Assembly: GCA_031261385.1 (NCBI GenBank) | Contig: JAISJS010000334.1 | Location: forward strand, 1 to 11,571 | DNA: 11,571 nucleotides | Origin: Treponema sp. | Lineage (GTDB): Bacteria > Spirochaetota > Spirochaetia > Treponematales > Breznakiellaceae | Reading direction: 5' to 3' | Shown here: piece after piece, positions 1 to 6,137 of the stretch | Layout: each line of letters begins with the position of its first letter | Numbering within the stretch: position 1 is the stretch's first letter | Translations under genes and position numbers: made by a program | Notes under the pieces: generated by a model | Told to the model about the DNA's origin: nothing | Seen by the model: the letters and a program-made list of their open reading frames with translations, nothing else | Databases searched by the model: none

Positions 1-807
1 TGCGGTGGTGATGCTGGTATTTACACTGATTCCGCCGTAACGGGCAGCTTCCTTATTGAGGCCGGTTGCCCGCAGGGAATAGCCCAGCCGGGTTTTCCCC
101 ATCACCAGCCAGTAAAATATTATTGCCGCAAGGGTAAGATACAGGCTGTAGTTCAGGCGGGAACCGTTGGTAATGGATTCCAGGAAGTGGCTTGAAAGCC
201 GCACCGTCGCAGGATAATCCGGGGTTTTAAACGTGTTGGTTCCGGGGATTTTCATGGTGAGATAGCGCGACATATACAGTGCGATGTAGTTCATCATAAT
301 TGTAGCGACTACCTCGGAAACGTTGAAGCGGGCTTTGAAATATCCGACTATGCCGCCCCAGACAGCTCCGGCGAGAATTGCCGCAGTAACGGCAACGACC
401 CAATGCAGGACGGGGATGGGCGGAAAATAAAACGCCATAAACTGGGCGGCGGTAAGCCCCGCGATATACTGCCCTTCGGCGCCGATGTTAAAAAGACCTG
501 TCCGAGATGCAAAGGCCATGGAAAACCCGCAGAGGATAAGCGGTATCGAACTTACCAGCCATTCCCCCACATAGCGCATGTTCTGCGTGCCCCGCCTGAG
601 ATCCCAGCCGGTCACTACCTGAAGGATCGCCTGATACATACCGCCGGGTTTCCGGCCTACCAGAATGATGAGCAGGGTCCCCACCAGGAACCCCAGCAAT
701 ACTACCGCAATGGAAACAAGCCCGTCGGAACTGGTAAAGACCTCAAGGATTTTCGTTCCCAGCGTACCGGAAGAGCTGCCTTTTTTTTCATCTTTCAATT
801 CAGGCAT
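1..807 (-). CDS. ABC transporter permease, nucleoside/BMP-type (partial, C-terminus outside window)
   Basis: Integral-membrane permease of an ABC importer, probably for nucleosides given the BMP-type receptor upstream. The reading frame is open from the ATG at 807 to the left edge, giving 269 residues; relatives are roughly 350 residues, so the C-terminal quarter is missing. After a short charged N-terminus there are several hydrophobic segments, the first being VLLGFLVGTLLIILV. The conserved block GLFNIGAEGQYIAGL is typical of the BPD_transp_2 family (YufP/RbsC-like) and marks the cytoplasmic loop that contacts the ATPase. Its ATG lies inside the last codons of the ATPase gene (8-nt overlap ATGCCTGA), so translation is probably coupled. 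A second permease gene usually follows in such operons and may lie just outside. Family assignment is firm; substrate is inferred from context. Confidence 0.93.
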   Translation of the reverse strand, partial: MPELKDEKKGSSSGTLGTKILEVFTSSDGLVSIAVVLLGFLVGTLLIILVGRKPGGMYQAILQVVTGWDLRRGTQNMRYVGEWLVSSIPLILCGFSMAFASRTGLFNIGAEGQYIAGLTAAQFMAFYFPPIPVLHWVVAVTAAILAGAVWGGIVGYFKARFNVSEVVATIMMNYIALYMSRYLTMKIPGTNTFKTPDYPATVRLSSHFLESITNGSRLNYSLYLTLAAIIFYWLVMGKTRLGYSLRATGLNKEAARYGGISVNTSITTA

Positions 808-2338
808 GAAGGACTCCTTCGGAGGACAGTCCTCCCATCATGGCGCCGATACGCCGTTCATCCGCTTCTTCCGCCTGCAGCACGCCGACCACCTGGCCCT
901 TGGAAAGCGCGGCAATACGATCGCACAGTCCCAGTATCTCATCAAGTTCAAACGATACAAGGAGTACCGCCCGCCCCTTATCCCGTTCTTCGACAATGCG
1001 GCGGTGGATATACTCGATAGCTCCCACATCAAGCCCGCGGGTAGGCTGGGAAACGATGAGCAGATCCGGGGAAAGATCGATTTCCCGGGCGATGACAACT
1101 TTTTGCTGGTTTCCGCCGGACATGGATTTGGCGGGAGTTGCCGGGCCGCTTCCCGCCCTGATGTCAAATTCGGTTATGAGGGCCTGGGCGTGTTTGGCGA
1201 TTTTGTGAAACTGGAGAAAGCCTGCGGCATTTGAATACGGTTTTTTGCGGAAACTTTTGAGGACAAGGTTTTCATCAAGACGGAAATCCAGAACAAGGCC
1301 GTGGCGGTGCCGATCCTCGGGGACCAGTCCAATGCCGCCTTCGTTCCGGCTTTTGATGCTGTCATGTATTATGTCTCTGCCCTTTAGGAGTATCCTGCCC
1401 GATTTGACGGGGAGCAGACCGGAAATGGCAGCCACCAGTTCCGACTGGCCGTTGCCGTCAACTCCGGCGACTCCGACAATTTCCCCCGCCCGCACATCAA
1501 GTGAAAGGCCGCTCACTGCGGGAATTCCCTTGGCCCCTATCACCGTTAAATTTTCGATTTTAAGGATTATATCGCCGCTTTGCTGCGGCTTCTTTTCGAT
1601 TTTAAAACTGACCGAACGGCCTACCATTTTTTCGGCAAGTTCATTTTCGTCAGCGTCAGCAACATTAACCGTATCAATATATTTTCCGCGGCGCAGTACC
1701 GTACAGCGGTCCGCAGCGGCTTTAATCTCTTTCAGTTTATGGGTGATAAATACGATGGTTTTTCCCTCCGCTTTAAGGCGGCGGAAGATTGCCAAAAGTT
1801 CATCAATTTCCTGCGGGGTAAGGACCGCGGTAGGTTCATCAAAAATCAGAATGTCCGCATTACGATAGAGGATCTTGAGGATCTCCACCCGCTGCTGCAT
1901 TCCTACGGTGATATTTTCGATACGCGCCCGCGGATCAACTGCAAGGCCGTAGGTTTCTGAAAGTTCCGCCACGCGTTTTTCGGCGCTCCGGAGGTCCAGG
2001 TTCCCGGGACCGGTACGGGGTTCAAGCCCCAGAACGATGTTTTCAGTTACCGTAAAATTGTGCACCAGCTTAAAATGCTGATGCACCATACCGATATGCA
2101 GGGCCGTCGCATCGTTGGGGTTTTTGATTTTTACTTCTTCACCCCGGATCTTGATGACCCCGCTGTCACTTTCGTAAAGGCCGAAAAGAATAGACATAAG
2201 GGTCGATTTACCGGCCCCGTTTTCCCCGAGAAGGGCGTGAATTTCGCCCTGGTCAATCGTTAAATTAACCCGATCATTTGCGACGACCCCGGGAAAAACC
2301 TTGGTGATATCGATCATCTCAATGGCAGGAGCCGGCAC
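800..2338 (-). CDS. ABC transporter ATP-binding protein, double NBD (nucleoside/BMP-type importer)
   Basis: Energises the importer formed with the neighbouring lipoprotein and permease. The 512-residue protein carries two nucleotide-binding domains, as in YufO/RbsA-like ATPases. Domain 1 has Walker A GENGAGKST (residues 38-46), a signature region ITVGMQQRVE (143-152), Walker B ILIFDEP (163-169) and a switch His at 200. Domain 2 (about 256-505) is catalytically degenerate: its P-loop reads GVDGNGQS, with Gln in place of Lys, and Walker B ends LLIVSQP, lacking the catalytic Glu, while its signature MSGGNQQK (406-413) is intact. Such asymmetry is common in this family, so one composite ATP site is probably fully active. 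The start is GTG at 2338, chosen because GGAGGT lies 4 nt upstream; the next Met (residue 8) is too far from it. It follows the lipoprotein gene by 32 nt. Confidence 0.95.
   Translation of the reverse strand: MPAPAIEMIDITKVFPGVVANDRVNLTIDQGEIHALLGENGAGKSTLMSILFGLYESDSGVIKIRGEEVKIKNPNDATALHIGMVHQHFKLVHNFTVTENIVLGLEPRTGPGNLDLRSAEKRVAELSETYGLAVDPRARIENITVGMQQRVEILKILYRNADILIFDEPTAVLTPQEIDELLAIFRRLKAEGKTIVFITHKLKEIKAAADRCTVLRRGKYIDTVNVADADENELAEKMVGRSVSFKIEKKPQQSGDIILKIENLTVIGAKGIPAVSGLSLDVRAGEIVGVAGVDGNGQSELVAAISGLLPVKSGRILLKGRDIIHDSIKSRNEGGIGLVPEDRHRHGLVLDFRLDENLVLKSFRKKPYSNAAGFLQFHKIAKHAQALITEFDIRAGSGPATPAKSMSGGNQQKVVIAREIDLSPDLLIVSQPTRGLDVGAIEYIHRRIVEERDKGRAVLLVSFELDEILGLCDRIAALSKGQVVGVLQAEEADERRIGAMMGGLSSEGVLHA
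808..835 (-). promoter_or_regulatory. Ribosome-binding site of the permease inside twin perfect palindromes
   Basis: On the minus strand the Shine-Dalgarno AAGGAG sits six bases before the permease ATG. It is part of a perfect 6+1+6 palindrome (GAAGGAGTCCTTC, 808-820), directly abutted by a perfect 7+1+7 palindrome (GGAGGACTGTCCTCC, 821-835). As RNA these can fold into two adjacent hairpins with 5- and 6-bp stems and 3-nt loops, hiding the ribosome site. Both lie within the last codons of the ATPase gene, so ribosomes finishing that gene would open them. The palindromes are seen directly; the regulatory role is inference. Confidence 0.6.
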
Positions 2339-2342
2339 AATG

Positions 2343-2348
2343 ACCTCC
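2343..2348 (-). promoter_or_regulatory. Shine-Dalgarno GGAGGT fixing the GTG start of the ATPase
   Basis: A full GGAGGT four bases before GTG(2338). It supports GTG as initiator over the downstream ATG at 2317. Confidence 0.75.
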
Positions 2349-2370
2349 GTGGTTAATTTGCTGTGTACAA

Positions 2371-3489
2371 TCAGTCGTCAACTGCCCTCAGGTTCTGCGG
2401 GAAACCGGGAAGTTTCTTCGCATCCGCATTGGTTGCGGCTATCTGGATCTGGCCTGAGACAATCTTCTGTTTGATCTGCTCAAGCTGGGTTTTAATGTCC
2501 GCAGAAAGGGCGGAGTTGGTGGTAGAATATCCGACGCCGTCGGCCTTTATGTCAAAGGTGATGACCTCCCCGCGGAACGTGTTGTTCTTTACCGAGTTGA
2601 GGCCGTAGATCAGGCTGGTTTCGACCATCTTGAGCATCGAGGTAAGCACCGCCGAATCACTGGTATTGTAAAGCCCTTCTTCATGCTGATCCGAATCGAC
2701 CCCGATGGCCCATACGTTCTTTCCCGCAGACCGGTATTCCTTGGCCTGGGCGATAGTGCCGTTACCGCTGCCGCCGGCAGCTGAATAAATGGCGTATACT
2801 CCGGCATCGTACCAATTCTTGGCCTGGGTCTTGGCAAGCCCCGGTTCACCCCAGCTGTTTACATAGTAATCAACTATCTGGGCATCGGGAGTTACCGAAA
2901 GAACCCCCTGAACAAAGCCGACTTCAAACTTGGTAATCGTCTTGCCGGGAACCCCGCCGATAAAGCCGAAGCGCGGATTGCTGATGCCGTCAGCCCTGGC
3001 TTTAAGCGCCGCCGCCGCGCCCACGAGGTAGGAGCCCTCATGTTCCGCATAAATGGCCTGCATGACGTTGGGAAGCCCTACCCAGTCAACGTCAACGATC
3101 AGGTATTTTTGATTGGGGTTGCCGCCGGCAACTTCACCGAGAGCATCGGCAAAGGTAAAGCCCGTGGTGACGACAAGATCGTACCCCTCGTCGGTGGCCT
3201 GCCTGAGATTGGGAATGTACATATCCTGTGTTTGGGCGGTAACTACATCGTAGTTTTTGCCCCGCAGCCTGGCATTGTTCCAGGTATCGCCGTAGAACTG
3301 GAGAATACCCCGCCAAGCCGCGGCGTTAAAGGACTTGTCATCAATCCCCGTGGCGTCGGTCAAAAGCCGTACCGTCACCTGTTCGCCGGAAGCAGCCGAA
3401 TCACTGCTTTTTTTCTTGTTGCAGCCCAAAAACATTACGGAAACCGCAACAACAGCGGCTAAAACCGTAAAAACCAACACTTTTTTCAT
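2371..3489 (-). CDS. BMP-family substrate-binding lipoprotein (PnrA/TmpC-like purine nucleoside receptor)
   Basis: Periplasmic lipid-anchored receptor that captures the ligand for the ABC importer encoded downstream. From the ATG at 3489 it is 372 residues: a basic-hydrophobic signal peptide ends in the lipobox FLGC (lipidated Cys23), followed by a Lys/Ser-rich linker. The BMP-domain hallmarks are present: DKSFN (residues 51-55), EGSYLVG, the GFIGG segment, and GVDSDQ (263-268). In T. pallidum PnrA (TmpC) the equivalent Phe, Asn and Asp residues contact the purine nucleoside, so that ligand is favoured; some BMP relatives bind riboflavin or other compounds. An ATG four codons upstream (3501) is in frame but overlaps the Shine-Dalgarno GGAGGT, so the internal ATG is the better start. 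First gene of the operon, behind a near-consensus promoter with a leader of about 35 nt. Confidence 0.94.
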   Translation of the reverse strand: MKKVLVFTVLAAVVAVSVMFLGCNKKKSSDSAASGEQVTVRLLTDATGIDDKSFNAAAWRGILQFYGDTWNNARLRGKNYDVVTAQTQDMYIPNLRQATDEGYDLVVTTGFTFADALGEVAGGNPNQKYLIVDVDWVGLPNVMQAIYAEHEGSYLVGAAAALKARADGISNPRFGFIGGVPGKTITKFEVGFVQGVLSVTPDAQIVDYYVNSWGEPGLAKTQAKNWYDAGVYAIYSAAGGSGNGTIAQAKEYRSAGKNVWAIGVDSDQHEEGLYNTSDSAVLTSMLKMVETSLIYGLNSVKNNTFRGEVITFDIKADGVGYSTTNSALSADIKTQLEQIKQKIVSGQIQIAATNADAKKLPGFPQNLRAVDD

Positions 3490-3493
3490 AAAA

Positions 3494-3499
3494 ACCTCC
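3494..3499 (-). promoter_or_regulatory. Shine-Dalgarno GGAGGT of the lipoprotein gene
   Basis: GGAGGT lies four bases before ATG(3489). Its first two G belong to an upstream in-frame ATG-GAG (3501-3496), which argues against that ATG being the initiator and shortens the naive open frame by four residues. Confidence 0.8.
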
Positions 3500-3529
3500 A
3501 TGATTTATGTGAAATCCACATCTCTTTCG

Positions 3530-3558
3530 ATTATAAACCTAAAATGCCCATAGGTCAA
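3530..3558 (-). promoter_or_regulatory. Sigma70-type promoter of the lipoprotein-ABC operon
   Basis: On the minus strand there is TTGACC (-35, 3553-3558), a 17-bp spacer, and a perfect TATAAT (-10, 3530-3535). Predicted transcription start is near 3523, giving a leader of about 35 nt to the lipoprotein ATG. That leader is too short for a classical purine or FMN riboswitch. Confidence 0.85.
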
Positions 3559-3565
3559 CGACGAC

Positions 3566-3595
3566 TGGACAAAAGTTATGCAATTTTGTTATAGT
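3566..3595 (+). promoter_or_regulatory. Promoter of tRNA-Cys, extended -10
   Basis: TGGACA (3566-3571) and TATAGT (3590-3595) are separated by 18 bp, with a TGT just before the -10 that fits an extended -10 element. Predicted start is around 3602, only a few bases before the mature tRNA 5' end. It is divergent from the operon promoter; the two -35 boxes are 7 bp apart. Confidence 0.7.
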
Positions 3596-3604
3596 AACGA
3601 TACT

Positions 3605-3676
3605 GGCGCCGTACCCAAGCGGTAAGGGAGAGGTCTGCAAAACCTTTATGCATCGGTTCGATTCCGATCGGCGCCT
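3605..3676 (+). tRNA. tRNA-Cys(GCA)
   Basis: Complete 72-nt cloverleaf. The acceptor stem GGCGCCG/CGGCGCC is seven perfect pairs (3605-3611 with 3669-3675), with discriminator U at 3676, the cysteine identity base. The D stem is CCC/GGG. The anticodon stem GAGGT/ACCTT (one G-U pair) holds the 7-nt loop CTGCAAA with anticodon GCA at 3637-3639. The variable region is five bases, and the T stem ATCGG/CCGAT holds loop TTCGATT. The 3' CCA is not encoded and must be added by tRNA nucleotidyltransferase. Confidence 0.98.
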
Positions 3677-3769
3677 TAATTACAGTGATAAATACTTTCA
3701 AAAAGTGCTTTAACTCTGTAGTTTAGTGCCGAGCGGAATCGAACATTGTTTGCGTGGCAATTACAATTC

Positions 3770-3810
3770 GGCCCGAAGCCTTTTTTCGGTGCTGCGGCTT
3801 TTACCGGGCC
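3770..3810 (+). repeat. GC-rich inverted repeat (hairpin)
   Basis: GGCCCG (3770-3775) pairs with CGGGCC (3805-3810). Inside it AAGCC (3776-3780) pairs with GGCTT (3796-3800), leaving a 4-nt bulge and a 15-nt loop. There is no T run directly after the stem, so it is not a standard intrinsic terminator. Confidence 0.5.
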
Positions 3811-3837
3811 TTACGCTGTGTTACATAGTTGGGCGAA

Positions 3838-3865
3838 CACGCTCTCGCGTGCCGGGTTGAGCGTG
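3838..3865 (+). repeat. Mutually exclusive small inverted repeats
   Basis: CACGC (3838-3842) can pair with GCGTG (3847-3851) around a TCTC loop. The longer CACGCTC (3838-3844) can instead pair with GAGCGTG (3859-3865). The two folds compete for the same left arm. Function unknown; possibly repeat debris. Confidence 0.4.
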
Positions 3866-3901
3866 ATCGGCGCCTTGATTTCAGTAAAAATTGTAGCAAA
3901 A

Positions 3902-3907
3902 TATGAT
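3902..3907 (+). promoter_or_regulatory. Candidate -10 element for the cyclase operon
   Basis: TATGAT about 44 bp before the cyclase ATG is the best -10 match in the region. No good -35 lies at the usual distance (TTGATT at 3875-3880 would need a 21-bp spacer), so this is tentative. Transcription could also continue from the tRNA promoter. Confidence 0.3.
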
Positions 3908-3950
3908 TTATCCCGGGGTGTGGGTAAATTGTGATGATTGTGGGTACTGA

Positions 3951-6137
3951 ATGAATAAACGGTTGAAGAAAAAATTATTGCAGCAGTTGTCTGCAACACA
4001 GATATCGCGAAGCCCTGAGCTAAAAGTATCCGTAAAGACGGCGGAGACCCCTTTAACAGCGCCTGCTGAGTCCAAAAGGTCAAATTCGATACCTGCAGAG
4101 CCTTCGCCGGAGCGCCTTCCGCCGCAACAAACAGTAAACCCTGTTTATAAACCGCCTGAGGCCGGGGGCACGTCATTGCGGTACGCCAAAGCGTCCGTAA
4201 TTGCGGACTCAAATGTATCTGCAAAAGTAAAATATCCAATTGGCGCCAAACTGGTATTCATCATTACGGTGCTGCTCCTCCTTTCATTGGGGGTGATCAC
4301 GATACTGGTTTCGGTAATGGTTTCGAGCGATGTCAGGGTGACCGCGGAGGATAATAATTTTACCATTAACCAGCGATCGGCTGCGGAAGCGGAAAACAGT
4401 CTTAAAGTAACGGTATCCACTTCGCTGGCTCTGCTTGACACCTTGGATGCGGTCGGCAAAGATTCGCCTGCCGCCGGACAGGCCGCAGCCTTCTTCTTTG
4501 ACAGGAATCAGGATATCGCGGTCATCGCGCAGAGTTTTTCTGCTGCAGCAGCTTCTACCCTTTTACTGAACGATAATTTTCTTCTGTCCAACGGGATTGA
4601 CCGTAAGCTGATTGATGATTTTTTTACATCGTATGCATGGGCCATGGAACGATCCATAGCGGGAGAGACGCTGCTTCTTAACACCGCGCCTGTATTTGGC
4701 ATTCCTGTATTGGCAATATTCTATCCCTGGCAGGCGTCACCTTTACAGGGTGCAGACAAAAATGGCGTGGCGCTTATCGTGTTTTCTTCCGATTCCCTGA
4801 CCGAAGCATTTGGGACAGGAGCCAATGCATCGTTCATGGTGAATGGCGATGGGGATGTACTTGCTCACCCTGAGACCGGCCTTGTTATGGCAGGCGCCAA
4901 TATCGCCGAAAATCCGCTTGTAGAATTAATGACCGAGAGTACGGAAAATAGTTTTCAGACACTTTATACCGATCTTGACGGAACAAAATATTTCGGCGCT
5001 TTCCGAAAACTTTCAATGGGGAACGCGGCAGTCATTACGAATGTCGAGTACAAAATAGTTTTTGAAGGTATCGCCGCTACGACCCGGAGAAATATGTGGC
5101 TTACCGGCGCCGTGCTTTTTATTGCCATTATGTTTATCTGGTTTTTTAGTAAAACAATCAGCAGGCCGCTCAAGGCGCTTACCGTTGCCGCTGAAAAAAT
5201 AGAAGCGGGACAATTTGAACTGGATCTAAAGCCTGAAACCCGGGACGAAATCGGTGTTTTAACAACCAATTTTATCAGGATGAGTAAAGCGCTTGAAATT
5301 TTCGGGCGTTTTACCAACAGGCATTTAGCCGTCAGGGCCATGCGCGGTGAAATTAAACCCGGCGGCCTTCCGAAACATGCAACAATCTTTTTTTCCGACA
5401 TTCGCGGATTTACTGAAAAGTCAGAAAAATTTACCAGGAAATATCACGAAGAAGCATCCAATAAAATTATTTACTGGCTGAATAATTATTTTACCCGCAT
5501 GGTTGAATGTGTTGAAAAGACCGATGGAATTGTTGATAAATATATGGGAGACGGACTCATGGCGCATTGGGGTACTGCATTTACCTCAGGCTCTGCGGCA
5601 GGGGATGCCCTGAACTGTGTAAAAGCCGCCATAGAAATGCGCAAGGCATTAGCCGAAATGAATTCTACCCGTACCGATCCTGATAATGTAGAAGTATTGG
5701 GAGCGGACGAAGATTATAATCCGCCGATCCGGATTGGCTGCGGCATTAATACCGGTATTGTTTCCGCCGGCCAGCTCGGTTCCGATAATCGTATGGAGTA
5801 TACCGTCATCGGCGACCCTGTTAATCTGGCTTCCCGTACAGAAGCTTTGAACAAGCCGCTTCACACCGATATATTGATCACCGAAGATACATGGAATTTA
5901 ATTGCCGATAAAATCATTGTTGAGGAAATGCCGCCGGCAAAGGTAAAGGGTAAAGAAAAGCCATTACGGGTATTCGCTGTTATTAATCTGGCCGAAAATT
6001 CAGGCGGGGGTGAGCCTGAGACCCTTAAAGAGGTACAGCGCTTTATCGGATATACAGATAGCGAAATAGCACAGAGCGGAACTTCAACCGATGATGCTGA
6101 GGACAAAGAAAAGAAGTTTAAGTTTGGCGGCGAATAA
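3951..6137 (+). CDS. Membrane-bound class III adenylate/guanylate cyclase with HAMP domain
   Basis: Makes a cyclic nucleotide, probably cAMP, in response to a signal outside the inner membrane. The 728 residues comprise a basic then Pro/Ser-rich cytoplasmic N-terminus (1-99), TM1 (about 100-126), an extracytoplasmic sensor region (about 127-381, not assignable by eye, possibly Cache-like), TM2 (about 382-403), HAMP (about 404-455), a short transducer helix and the cyclase domain. Metal-binding Asp483 (FSDIRGFT) and Asp534 (DKYMGDG) are present, as are the transition-state Asn625 and Arg629 (VNLASR). Purine-selecting Lys530 and Thr618 match bacterial adenylate cyclases. An acidic/lysine-rich tail follows. 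An in-frame TGA directly precedes the ATG, so this is the earliest start; its ribosome-binding site is weak. Its TAA shares one base with the ATG of the next gene (TAATG), implying coupled translation. Confidence 0.94.
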   Translation: MNKRLKKKLLQQLSATQISRSPELKVSVKTAETPLTAPAESKRSNSIPAEPSPERLPPQQTVNPVYKPPEAGGTSLRYAKASVIADSNVSAKVKYPIGAKLVFIITVLLLLSLGVITILVSVMVSSDVRVTAEDNNFTINQRSAAEAENSLKVTVSTSLALLDTLDAVGKDSPAAGQAAAFFFDRNQDIAVIAQSFSAAAASTLLLNDNFLLSNGIDRKLIDDFFTSYAWAMERSIAGETLLLNTAPVFGIPVLAIFYPWQASPLQGADKNGVALIVFSSDSLTEAFGTGANASFMVNGDGDVLAHPETGLVMAGANIAENPLVELMTESTENSFQTLYTDLDGTKYFGAFRKLSMGNAAVITNVEYKIVFEGIAATTRRNMWLTGAVLFIAIMFIWFFSKTISRPLKALTVAAEKIEAGQFELDLKPETRDEIGVLTTNFIRMSKALEIFGRFTNRHLAVRAMRGEIKPGGLPKHATIFFSDIRGFTEKSEKFTRKYHEEASNKIIYWLNNYFTRMVECVEKTDGIVDKYMGDGLMAHWGTAFTSGSAAGDALNCVKAAIEMRKALAEMNSTRTDPDNVEVLGADEDYNPPIRIGCGINTGIVSAGQLGSDNRMEYTVIGDPVNLASRTEALNKPLHTDILITEDTWNLIADKIIVEEMPPAKVKGKEKPLRVFAVINLAENSGGGEPETLKEVQRFIGYTDSEIAQSGTSTDDAEDKEKKFKFGGE

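Larger units (their letters stand above)
3666..3885 (+). repeat. Imperfect direct repeat of the tRNA-Cys 3' end (copies 3666-3686 and 3865-3885)
   Basis: The last 11 bases of the tRNA plus 10 flanking bases recur 199 bp downstream: 12 bases are identical (GATCGGCGCCTT) and 19 of 21 match overall. Upstream of the second copy similarity to the T arm is only partial (about 6 of 14). A repeat of a tRNA 3' end is the usual trace of site-specific integration, but no integrase is visible and the enclosed DNA is tiny. A decayed tRNA duplication is the alternative. Confidence 0.5.
3677..3950. other. Intergenic stretch between tRNA-Cys and the cyclase gene
   Basis: No convincing gene. A plus-strand frame with a TTG start (3746-3934, 62 codons, beginning LFAWQLQFGP as coded) is open, but it has no ribosome-binding site and no recognisable family. 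The stretch contains an 11-nt inverted copy of the tRNA T arm (CGGAATCGAAC, 3734-3744, against 3656-3666), a GC-rich hairpin (3770-3810), competing inverted repeats (3838-3865) and the second copy of the tRNA 3' end. Such a density of repeats in 160 bp suggests a mobile-element remnant or a dispersed repeat unit. Confidence 0.5.

Noticed and set aside
403..1020. Long plus-strand open frames over the ABC operon (also 665-1234, 1245-1868, 3040-3462)
   Set aside because: They lie antisense to clearly recognisable transporter genes, have no family resemblance and no good ribosome sites.
3490..3530. Purine or FMN riboswitch before the transporter operon
   Set aside because: The leader from the predicted start site is only about 35 nt and carries no aptamer-like pairing.
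3725..3880. A second, minus-strand or plus-strand tRNA
   Set aside because: T-arm and acceptor fragments are present but T-stem pairing fails and no anticodon arm can be built.
3746..3934. Small protein of 62 codons from TTG
   Set aside because: No ribosome-binding site, no recognisable family, and it coincides with nested inverted repeats and the tRNA repeat, so it is more likely non-coding.
6091..6136. ATG 6091 as the start of the FecR/LysM protein
   Set aside because: It would overlap the cyclase by 47 nt, lacks a ribosome site, and gives an N-terminus unlike the paralogue, whereas ATG 6137 gives a matching TM segment after a -1 shift.
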